Positions 1-5,486 of a stretch of 8,488 nucleotides of DNA are shown here, piece by piece. The DNA lies in the NCBI GenBank assembly GCA_004366195.1, contig SIRV01000218.1, positions 1 to 8,488 on the forward strand, written 5' to 3'. The notes under the pieces are model-generated. The model made no database searches. It was not told the DNA's origin and worked only from the letters and a program-made list of their open reading frames with translations. The DNA comes from Actinomycetota bacterium (GTDB lineage: Bacteria; Actinomycetota; UBA4738; HRBIN12). The position numbers and the translations under genes are program-made. Position 1 is the first letter of the stretch; every line of letters starts with the position of its first letter.

Positions 1-449
1 GCCTCCACGAGGAGCGCGATCTTGCGCTCGAGGGGCACGGAGAAGGGGTCCTCCTGCATCGGCGAGTGCCAGCTGCCGGTGACCGGCTCGACCTCGGCCA
101 GGCGGACCGGCTCCCGCGGGAGCCGTGCGGCGGCCCGGGCGATGCGGACGGCGAGCTCCGCGGTGCGCGCGATCTCGGCCTCCTCGAGGCGGGCCGTCGC
201 GGCGAAGCCCCAGCGGCCGGCGGCGAGCACGCGGATACCGATGCCCTCGGAGCTCGCCCGGTCGATACCCTCCATCTCCTGGTTGCGGACGGTGATCGAC
301 TCGGTCGTCTCCTGCACGATCCGCGCGTCCGCGTAGTCGGCCCCCAGCCGCCGCGCGGTCTCGACCGCGCCCCGTACGAGATCCAGCAAGCCAGCGCCCT
401 CCGTCCGGTGGAGCGGAGGAAGCGTAGCCGAGCGCGGTCCCTGCGACAT
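1..449 (-). CDS. tldD: TldD/TldE-family metalloprotease, N-terminal part (runs off left edge)
   Basis: Partial gene of 149 visible codons; the rest lies beyond the left edge. The N-terminal domain of the TldD/PmbA family is recognisable: GADYADARIV near residues 36-45, an ITVRNQEMEGIDR strand region, then SEGIGIRVLAAGRWGFAAT and a helix rich in A, R and E. The family forms TldD-TldE heterodimeric zinc proteases that cut unfolded or modified peptides. The zinc site (HExxxH, in the C-terminal half) is outside the window, so TldD versus TldE is not proven; the glycine-rich RVLAAGRWGFAAT stretch reads more like TldD. The ATG at 449 has no Shine-Dalgarno sequence, and residues 1-20 are not family-like. 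A TTG at 389 (residue 21) is preceded by GGAGG (402-398) at 8 bases and by a TACGCT -10-like box (426-421), so translation may really begin there. The gene is divergent from the amidohydrolase. Confidence 0.85.
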   Translation of the reverse strand, partial: MSQGPRSATLPPLHRTEGAGLLDLVRGAVETARRLGADYADARIVQETTESITVRNQEMEGIDRASSEGIGIRVLAAGRWGFAATARLEEAEIARTAELAVRIARAAARLPREPVRLAEVEPVTGSWHSPMQEDPFSVPLERKIALLVE

Positions 450-482
450 GCGCCCTACCGCAACCGTGGGCCGCTCCCCGGA

Positions 483-488
483 TAGGAT
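483..488 (+). promoter_or_regulatory. -10 box TAGGAT of the amidohydrolase gene, leaderless type
   Basis: TAGGAT fits the TANNNT consensus of actinobacterial -10 elements. Six bases separate it from the GTG at 495, so transcription would start at or within a base or two of the start codon. No Shine-Dalgarno sequence is properly spaced before this GTG, which agrees with a leaderless mRNA. No convincing -35 is visible. The assignment is inference from motif and spacing. Confidence 0.55.
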
Positions 489-494
489 GGGCCC

Positions 495-1682
495 GTGCTC
501 GCGTACCTCGCCGACGTGACGCTGTTCGACGGCCGCGTCCGCCGTCCCCGGCGGGGGGTCCTCATCGAAGGCGATCGCATCGCCTGGGTCGGGGCCCACA
601 CCCGCGCCCCGCGACACGCGCGCGAGGCTCGGGAGCTGGCGCGCGGCGTCGTGGTGACCCCCGGCCTCATCGATGCGCACGTGCACCTGTGCTTCGACGG
701 GACGGCCGACTTCGCGGCCGAGGCCCGGGAGATGGAGAGCGTGGCGGCGGCGACCGTCAAGGCCGTCCGCAACGCCGCCATCACCCTGCGCCACGGGGTC
801 ACGACCGTCAGGGACCTCGGCGGCCGGGGCGACGCCGCGATCTGGGTGGCCCGCGCGGTCGAGAGCGGGCGCCTGCCCGGCCCGAGGATCCTCGCCGCGG
901 GGAGGGCGCTCACGGTGACGGGCGGGCACGGCCACAACGTCGGCCTCGGTCGGGAGGTGGACGGACCGGACGAGGTGCGCCGCGCGGTGCGGGAGGAGAT
1001 CCGCGCCGGCGCCACCGCGATCAAGCTCATGGCCACCGGGGGCGTGCTCACCCCGGGGATCACCGCGGACTTCGCCGCGTTCACGCCGGAGGAGCTCCGG
1101 GCCGCGGTGGAGGAGGCGCACGCCTGGGGTCGGACGGTGGCCGCCCACGCCATCGGGCCGACCGGCATCCTCCGCGCGGTCGAGGCGGGGGTGGACTCGA
1201 TCGAGCACGGCTCGATGCTCACGTCGGAGGGGGCGCGGCGCATGGCCGAGCGGGGCACGTACCACGTCCCCACGCTGAGCGCCCTGGTGGGCATGGTGGA
1301 CCACGCGGACGAGATCCCGGCCTACGCGGCGGAGAAGGCCACCGCCCTCGTGGACCGGGCGCGGGAGGCGTTCCGCCGCTCGATCCGAGCCGGGGTAAGG
1401 ATCGTGTGCGGGACCGACGCGGGAACGCCGTTCAACCCCCACGGGAGCGCGCCCCTCGAGGTGGTGCGGATGGTGGAGTGGGGGCTGCCGCCGATCGCCG
1501 CCCTGCGCGCCGCGACCTCGGTCGCCGCCGAGCTCCTCCGCTTGCCGGACGTGGGGGTCATCGGCCCGGGCGCCGCCGCCGACCTGTGCGCCTACGAGGC
1601 CGACCCCCTGGAGGACGTGCGGGCGATCCTCGCGCCGGTGGTGGTGCTGAAGGGCGGCGAGCCGGTCGGCTCACTCCCGTAG
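495..1682 (+). CDS. Imidazolonepropionase/prolidase-like metal-dependent amidohydrolase
   Basis: A complete 395-residue protein of the amidohydrolase superfamily (TIM barrel with a composite N- and C-terminal beta-sandwich). Visible metal-site residues are HVH (H62, H64) after TPGLID, K177 in AIKLMATGG (candidate carboxylated lysine), H218 in AAHAIG, H238 in IEHGS and D308 in CGTDAGTPF. GGHGH (143-147), the GVTTVRD motif near 101-107 and the C-terminal GxxxPGAAADL-type strand put it with imidazolonepropionase-like amidohydrolases. In the wider family, studied members are Xaa-Pro or Xaa-Arg/Lys dipeptidases. Length is normal. There is no signal peptide, so it is probably cytoplasmic. The natural substrate cannot be read from sequence; hydrolysis of a dipeptide or N-acyl amino acid is the best guess. 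The start is the GTG at 495, chosen because it sits right after the TAGGAT box and the protein begins with the usual beta-sandwich strand. Its 3' end overlaps the convergent C45 gene by 12 bases. Confidence 0.9.
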   Translation: MLAYLADVTLFDGRVRRPRRGVLIEGDRIAWVGAHTRAPRHAREARELARGVVVTPGLIDAHVHLCFDGTADFAAEAREMESVAAATVKAVRNAAITLRHGVTTVRDLGGRGDAAIWVARAVESGRLPGPRILAAGRALTVTGGHGHNVGLGREVDGPDEVRRAVREEIRAGATAIKLMATGGVLTPGITADFAAFTPEELRAAVEEAHAWGRTVAAHAIGPTGILRAVEAGVDSIEHGSMLTSEGARRMAERGTYHVPTLSALVGMVDHADEIPAYAAEKATALVDRAREAFRRSIRAGVRIVCGTDAGTPFNPHGSAPLEVVRMVEWGLPPIAALRAATSVAAELLRLPDVGVIGPGAAADLCAYEADPLEDVRAILAPVVVLKGGEPVGSLP

Positions 1683-2756
1683 GTCGAAGGCGTAGGTCTG
1701 GGCGATCGAGTCGCAGGGGTTCCCGCGGCCGAAGGTGACGACCATCTCGGTCACGTCGGCCACGCACCAGAAGGCGGTGGCCGAGCCCATCGGGGTGTCC
1801 CCCCAGCGCTCGGGGTGCCGGCACAGGCAGTCGGGCGCCCCCTCGTGGTCCGCGAGCATCTCCCGCAGGCGCTCGACGGTGATGGAGCCGAGGGGCGCCG
1901 CGGCGAGGAGCTCACGGGCCCGGCGGTAGCGGGCGCTCGAGTGCGGGACGTACGAGGGATCGCCCTCGTACCGCCGCATCCGCTCGCAGACGTAGTGGTT
2001 CGTGTGGGCGAGCGTCCCCCGCTCGTCCGGCCCGAGGATCTCGGCGTCGGTCGCGGAGCCCTCGACGTTCGCCACCCGGCCGTCCCGCGCGACGATGATG
2101 TTGTTGTAGCTCGAGGCGCGGTCGGGGCGGAGGGCCTCGCGCACCGCGTCCTCGAACGTCGGCTGGCGCAGCATCGAGCGGAACTGGATCTCGCGGGGGA
2201 TGCCGATCCGCTCATCGAGGGGCGCGAGCTCGTTCCCGGTGAAGGACAGGCCGGCGGAGCTCCATCCGGCGCTCATCCAGAGCCCGTTGCCGATCGTGAG
2301 GACGACGGGCTCGCCCTCGATCGCCCACTCGATCGCGACGAGCTGCTCCTGGTAGGCGCGGGACACGTCGTTGTTGTGGGCGACGAGCACCCTGTCCCCG
2401 GCGGTGGCCGGGGGTACGGCGACGAGGTCGGTGCATCGCCCCCGCAGGCGCGAGGCGTACGGCTCGTACCAGATCTCCTCGATCATGCACGCGAAGAGCT
2501 CGCGGGGGTCGGCGCCGGCTCCCTCGGCGATCCCATCGAGCTCCTCGAGGTACCAGGGGTAGGCCGCGGCGGTCACCTCTCGGTAGCGGTCGGCCAGCTC
2601 GAGCTGCTCCTCGCGCGTGCGTCCGCAGGGGATCTCGGCCTCGTCGAAGGCCGAGCGGATCGCCGCCGCACAGGCCTCCCCCACGGCGCGGCCGGCCTCG
2701 CGGTGCGTCCCGCCGACACGGAGCAACGGGATCTCGGGCGGCGTCACGCAGGTCAT
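1671..2756 (-). CDS. C45-family peptidase, acyl-CoA:isopenicillin-N acyltransferase-like Ntn hydrolase
   Basis: A complete protein of 361 residues. The predicted nucleophile is C108 in GRCTDLVAV, at which C45 Ntn hydrolases cut themselves into alpha and beta chains. Family landmarks follow: VLVAHNND (123-130), SSAGLSFTGN (166-175), a YNNIIVARDG strand pair followed by ANVEGSA (217-235), HTNHY (251-255), SSARYRRARELL (273-284) and a C-terminal FWCVADVTE strand pair. Family members are acyltransferases or amidases acting on N-acyl substrates such as penicillins or acyl-peptides; the substrate here is unknown. No signal peptide is seen. The ATG at 2756 is chosen because the homology starts at PLLRVGGTHREAGRAVGEA, and TAGGAT lies five bases upstream (leaderless type). 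The open frame continues far upstream, but that part is antisense to the HEAT gene and not protein-like. The gene is convergent with the amidohydrolase gene and divergent from the HEAT gene. Confidence 0.9.
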   Translation of the reverse strand: MTCVTPPEIPLLRVGGTHREAGRAVGEACAAAIRSAFDEAEIPCGRTREEQLELADRYREVTAAAYPWYLEELDGIAEGAGADPRELFACMIEEIWYEPYASRLRGRCTDLVAVPPATAGDRVLVAHNNDVSRAYQEQLVAIEWAIEGEPVVLTIGNGLWMSAGWSSAGLSFTGNELAPLDERIGIPREIQFRSMLRQPTFEDAVREALRPDRASSYNNIIVARDGRVANVEGSATDAEILGPDERGTLAHTNHYVCERMRRYEGDPSYVPHSSARYRRARELLAAAPLGSITVERLREMLADHEGAPDCLCRHPERWGDTPMGSATAFWCVADVTEMVVTFGRGNPCDSIAQTYAFDLRE

Positions 2757-2761
2757 CGTAG

Positions 2762-2767
2762 ATCCTA
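2762..2767 (-). promoter_or_regulatory. -10 box TAGGAT of the C45 hydrolase gene, leaderless type
   Basis: Read on the minus strand, TAGGAT is followed by five bases (CTACG) and the ATG at 2756. This is the same hexamer and almost the same spacing as before the amidohydrolase gene, and again no Shine-Dalgarno sequence is present. The box lies inside a CCTAGG palindrome (2764-2769). A leaderless transcript is inferred. Confidence 0.55.
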
Positions 2768-2789
2768 GGGCGCGCGACCGACGGCGAGC

Positions 2790-2808
2790 GTCCCGGTCGT
2801 TCCGGGAC
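2790..2808. promoter_or_regulatory. Perfect 7-base inverted repeat in the divergent spacer, candidate operator
   Basis: GTCCCGG (2790-2796), a five-base centre TCGTT, then CCGGGAC (2802-2808). It lies between the divergent C45 and HEAT genes, about 22 bases upstream of the minus-strand -10 box and about 37 bases upstream of the plus-strand one, where a regulator could affect both promoters. A second, overlapping inverted repeat is CGACCG (2775-2780) with CGGTCG (2794-2799). In DNA this GC-rich such repeats can arise by chance, so the role is inference. Confidence 0.35.
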
Positions 2809-2845
2809 CCACGGCGTGGTCGTCGCGGCGCCGGCTCTGGCTCCA

Positions 2846-2851
2846 TAGGGT
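2846..2851 (+). promoter_or_regulatory. -10 box TAGGGT of the HEAT-repeat gene
   Basis: TAGGGT fits TANNNT and lies 22 bases before the ATG at 2874, leaving room for a short leader that contains the AGGAGG at 2863-2868. No clear -35 is visible. Confidence 0.45.
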
Positions 2852-2873
2852 CGGACCGGCTCAGGAGGTGCCC

Positions 2874-3395
2874 ATGCTGGTGCGGACCGAGGTGGGGGAG
2901 GTCGAGCTCGGTACGGAGGCGTGCTTCCGGCGGCTCGTGGAGGGACTGGACGATCCCGACGCCCGCGTCCGTCGGCTGTCGGTGTGTGGGCTCGCGGCCT
3001 CCGGAGACCCGCGGGCGGTCGAGCACCTGATCACCGCGCTCCGCGATCCCGACGCCATGGTGCGCGAGCGCGCAGCCATCGCGCTCGGTCGGCTGGGGGA
3101 TCAGCGTGCCGTTCCGGCCCTCCGCGAGGCGGCGGAGCGAGAGGACGACCCCCCGCTGCACCGGGCGGCGTTGCTCGCCCTCGGTGAGCTGGGGCCGATC
3201 GCCATCGATCTCCTCGTCCGGGAACTGTGCTGTCCGGACGTGCCCGACCGCATCCGGGCGGTGATCGCTCTCGGCGAGACACGGGACGTGGCGGCCGTCG
3301 AGCCCCTCACCCGCGCCCTCGAGGACGAGGACGAGGCGGTTCGGGTCCGGGCCCGGGAGGCCCTCGAGCGGCTGCGCGAGTCGCCCGTCTTCTGA
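2874..3395 (+). CDS. HEAT-repeat (PBS-lyase-like) protein
   Basis: A complete, small protein of 173 residues made almost entirely of HEAT-like helical repeats. Successive units of about 31 residues show the pattern L..AL.D.D..VR..A..ALG.LGD..AV: unit 1 about 18-48 (LDDPDARVRRLSVCGLAASGD), unit 2 about 49-79 (LRDPDAMVRERAAIALGRLGD), unit 3 about 80-110 (degenerate, EDDPPLHRAALLALGEL), unit 4 about 111-141 (VPDRIRAVIALGETRD) and unit 5 about 142-168 (LEDEDEAVRVRAREALERL). Such folds are protein-binding scaffolds; some relatives are phycobilin lyases, but this is no evidence for that activity here. There is no signal peptide or membrane segment. The ATG at 2874 is preferred over an in-frame GTG at 2868 because AGGAGG (2863-2868) is correctly spaced for the ATG and overlaps the GTG. 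The partner and role are unknown. Confidence 0.85.
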   Translation: MLVRTEVGEVELGTEACFRRLVEGLDDPDARVRRLSVCGLAASGDPRAVEHLITALRDPDAMVRERAAIALGRLGDQRAVPALREAAEREDDPPLHRAALLALGELGPIAIDLLVRELCCPDVPDRIRAVIALGETRDVAAVEPLTRALEDEDEAVRVRAREALERLRESPVF

Positions 3396-3402
3396 GCTCT
3401 GC

Positions 3403-3419
3403 TCTCCTCGCCGAGGGGA
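3403..3419 (+). terminator. Hairpin just after the HEAT gene, weak terminator candidate
   Basis: TCTCCTC (3403-3409), loop GCC, GAGGGGA (3413-3419): a seven-pair stem with one G-T pair, starting eight bases after the stop codon. There is no T-tract, so it is not a classical intrinsic terminator. A second stem of eight pairs (one wobble) follows at 3451-3472 (CGGCGG/CCGCCG core). The terminator role is inference. Confidence 0.25.
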
Positions 3420-3516
3420 CGTCTCGTCGCCGCAGCGGACCGGGGACGGCGTCGGCGGCACCGCCCGCCGGCTCCATCGGTCCTCACCGCTCAAGGCTCC
3501 GGACGCGGGGATGGGG

Positions 3517-3522
3517 TAGCCT
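3517..3522 (+). promoter_or_regulatory. -10 box TAGCCT of the membrane-protein gene
   Basis: TAGCCT fits TANNNT and lies 16 bases before the GTG at 3539. A start about seven bases downstream would give a leader of roughly ten bases that opens with the AGGAGG at 3529-3534. The motif is the same TAGNNT type seen before other genes here. Confidence 0.4.
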
Positions 3523-3538
3523 CCCGCGAGGAGGTCCA

Positions 3539-4387
3539 GTGAGCTGGTCGCAGCCCGTCGAGCTTCCCCCGCCGCCGCCCCCGCGCGGCCTCGGCGATGT
3601 GCTCGCGGGCGCGTTCCGCCTGTACGGTCGGTGGTGGCGGGCCCTGGTCCCCATCGTCGCGGTGGTGACGGTCCCGCTGACCCTGCTCCAGGAGTGGGTC
3701 GTGGAGGAGCTCGTGCCCCGGGTTCCGCCGGAGGAGCTGCAACGGCTGGACCCGGAGGAAGTCGGCGCGCGGGCCCTGGGCGCGCTCCTCGTCACCGTCG
3801 CGTTCTTCCTGGCCAGCGTCGCTCTCCAGGGCGCCCTGGTCTTCGCCTCGGCGCGCTCCTTGGTCGGGTGGGGTACCGGCCTCGCCCAGGCCTACCGGGT
3901 CGGCCTGTCGCGGCTCGGGGCGCTCCTCCTGGCCGGGCTCCTCGCGGGCCTCGCGGTCCTCGTGGGGTTCGTGCTGCTCGTGGTTCCAGGCTTCGTGGTG
4001 CTCGTGCGATTGTCCCTGTTCGTGCCGGCGCTCATCGTCGAGCGGCTCCGGGCCCGCCGGGCCCTTGCGCGCTCGTGGGACCTCGTGCGCGGCCGATCGT
4101 GGGCGGTGCTCGGGGCCCTGGTCGTGGGGGGATCGGTGGCGATGGTCGTGGGGGCGGTGCTCGGCGCGATCGCCGCGCTCGTGTCGACCTCATGGGTGGT
4201 GCTGGCCCTCGTCTCGGGGCTGGCCTCGGCCCTCACCACCCCCATCACGACGCTCATCGTCGTGCTGCTCTACGTGGACCAGCGGCAGCGCAAGGAGGGG
4301 CTCACGCTGGCGGCGCTGGAGGCGGAGCTCGGCACCCTCGCCGGTCGGGCGCCGGGGGCGGTCGGTGGTGTCGGACCCGCGCCGTAG
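3539..4387 (+). CDS. Six-helix membrane protein, glycerophosphodiesterase membrane-domain-like
   Basis: A complete protein of 282 residues. After a proline-rich start (PPPPPP near 10-15) comes GLGDVLAGAFRLYGRWWRALVP, typical of the family, then hydrophobic helices at about 34-54, 80-105, 127-150, 151-168, 187-213 and 216-246. The RALARSWDLVRGRSWAVLG segment (174-192) between helices 4 and 5 and the ending LLYVDQRQRKEGL (243-255) are marks of the family annotated as glycerophosphoryl diester phosphodiesterase membrane domain or YciC-like. No catalytic phosphodiesterase domain is present, and the biochemical role of this membrane family is unknown. The GTG at 3539 is chosen because AGGAGG (3529-3534) precedes it; the frame is open further upstream to 3227, but that stretch overlaps the HEAT gene. 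It lies 39 bases upstream of rmuC on the same strand, so co-transcription is possible. Confidence 0.8.
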   Translation: MSWSQPVELPPPPPPRGLGDVLAGAFRLYGRWWRALVPIVAVVTVPLTLLQEWVVEELVPRVPPEELQRLDPEEVGARALGALLVTVAFFLASVALQGALVFASARSLVGWGTGLAQAYRVGLSRLGALLLAGLLAGLAVLVGFVLLVVPGFVVLVRLSLFVPALIVERLRARRALARSWDLVRGRSWAVLGALVVGGSVAMVVGAVLGAIAALVSTSWVVLALVSGLASALTTPITTLIVVLLYVDQRQRKEGLTLAALEAELGTLAGRAPGAVGGVGPAP

Positions 4388-4390
4388 CAT
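4385..4390 (+). promoter_or_regulatory. -10 box TAGCAT before rmuC, overlapping the upstream stop codon
   Basis: TAGCAT fits TANNNT and lies 36 bases before the ATG at 4427. Its first three bases are the TAG stop of the membrane-protein gene, so part of the match is forced by the stop codon. It may allow rmuC to be transcribed separately. Confidence 0.3.
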
Positions 4391-4426
4391 GCGGCACGCG
4401 GTGGTGCGTCGGGCGAGGAGGCGGGC

Positions 4427-5437
4427 ATGGACGGCGCGGTGATCCTCGGACCCGTGGTCGGCATCGCGGTGGGCGTCGTGGCCGCGTGGCTGGTGCTCCG
4501 AACACGGCGCGGGCCAGCGGAGGGGGACGCGTTCGCCCGGCTCGAAGCGGTGCTCCAGGGACGGCTCGAGGCCCAGGCGGCCGAGCTCCGGCGCCTGGCG
4601 GACGCGGGGGTCGCCAAGGACGCCGACCTGGAGGCCCTGCGGCGGGAGCTCGGCGAGGCGCGGGGCGCGCTCGAGCGGCTCGCGACCCAGGCGGCGGAGC
4701 GGGCCGAGCGCGAGCGCGAGTCGTGGCAGGTCGTCCAGCGGCTGGCCACCGTGCTGGCCGGGGGGTCGGCCAAGGGCAAGGCGGGGGAGAACGTCCTCGC
4801 CGACCTGCTCCGGGAGCTGCCGCCCGGGATGCTGGTCACGGATCTCAAGATCAACGGCAAGGCGGTGGAGTTCGCGCTGGAGCTGCCGGACGGTCGGCGG
4901 CTGCCGGTGGACTCGAAGTGGACCGCGGTGGCCGCCCTGGAGGCGCTGGAGGCGTCGGAGGACCCCGCAGAGCGCGAGGCGCGTGTGCGCGAGATCGAGC
5001 AGGGGGTGCGGGACCGCGTGCGCGAGGTGTCCAAGTACCTCGACCCCGCGGTCACCACGCCGGTGGCCGTGGCGGCCGTGCCGGACGCGGCGTACGCCGT
5101 GCTCCGCAAGGTCCACGCGGAGGCCTTCCGGGCCGGGGTCGTCGTCGTGCCGTACTCCGTGGCGCTGCCGGTCACGCTGTTCCTGTACAGCCTCGTCGCC
5201 CGGTTCGGGCGCGCGGGGGAGGCCGCGGACGCCCTGCGGGAGATCGCGCGGGTGCTCGACGCGCTCGAGATCACCCTGGAGAACAAGGTGGAGCGGTCGG
5301 TCACCACGTTGCGGAACGCCGCCGACGAGCTCCGCGCGCAGATCGGGAAGGCGCGGGGTTCGATCGCGCGGAGCGCCGTCGCCGGGTCCGAGCTCGAGGA
5401 CGCGGCCCCCCACCCGCCCCTCGAGACCCTGCCCTGA
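4427..5437 (+). CDS. rmuC: RmuC-family protein (DNA recombination/rearrangement limiting factor type)
   Basis: A complete protein of 336 residues. Order of parts: one N-terminal membrane anchor (about 5-24), a charged helical, probably coiled-coil region (about 36-105), then the RmuC domain. Domain marks are KGKAGENVLADLL (116-128; the GE pair is 120-121), FALELPDGRRLPVDSK (149-164) and the AAVPDAAYAVL...VVVPYSVALPVTLFLY stretch (216-254). E121, E148, D162 and K164 fit the PD-(D/E)xK nuclease-like site proposed for RmuC. In Escherichia coli RmuC limits inversions at short inverted repeats; a nuclease activity has been suggested. This copy is at the short end of the family and its C-terminal half departs from the usual text, so it is a divergent member. 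Start ATG 4427 has AGGAGG (4416-4421) five bases upstream. It follows the membrane-protein gene by 39 bases. Confidence 0.85.
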   Translation: MDGAVILGPVVGIAVGVVAAWLVLRTRRGPAEGDAFARLEAVLQGRLEAQAAELRRLADAGVAKDADLEALRRELGEARGALERLATQAAERAERERESWQVVQRLATVLAGGSAKGKAGENVLADLLRELPPGMLVTDLKINGKAVEFALELPDGRRLPVDSKWTAVAALEALEASEDPAEREARVREIEQGVRDRVREVSKYLDPAVTTPVAVAAVPDAAYAVLRKVHAEAFRAGVVVVPYSVALPVTLFLYSLVARFGRAGEAADALREIARVLDALEITLENKVERSVTTLRNAADELRAQIGKARGSIARSAVAGSELEDAAPHPPLETLP

Positions 5438-5455
5438 CCGGAAGGGGGCGCTGAA

Positions 5456-5473
5456 GCCGGGCCCTGGCCCGGC
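5456..5473 (+). terminator. Perfect GC hairpin after rmuC, terminator-like or start-occluding
   Basis: GCCGGGCC (5456-5463), then CT, then GGCCCGGC (5466-5473), a perfect inverted repeat; in RNA the loop would be CCTG on a seven-pair stem. It lies 18 bases after the rmuC stop and ends 13 bases before the GH114 GTG. It has no T-tract. It could stop or slow read-through from rmuC, or influence translation of the next gene; the sequence does not tell which. Confidence 0.4.
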
Positions 5474-5486
5474 CGATACCGGGAAC

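Noticed and set aside
2868..2873. GTG at 2868 as start of the HEAT gene
   Set aside because: It overlaps the AGGAGG at 2863-2868, so a ribosome bound there could not use it; the ATG at 2874 has the right spacing.
2757..3494. Minus-strand extension of the C45 hydrolase frame to a protein of over 600 residues
   Set aside because: The added part is antisense to the HEAT gene and its spacer, is low in complexity (R, P, G, E rich) and lacks family similarity; the homology starts just after the ATG at 2756.
3631..5454. Plus-strand open frame of 607 codons across the membrane-protein and rmuC genes
   Set aside because: Its translation is almost only G, R, A and P, the sign of a shifted frame in GC-rich DNA where stop codons are rare; two well supported genes occupy the same bases in another frame.
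4983..5486. Upstream extension of the GH114 frame to 431 residues
   Set aside because: The extension overlaps rmuC and has C, R, S, P shadow composition; the signal peptide starting at 5487 marks the true N-terminus.
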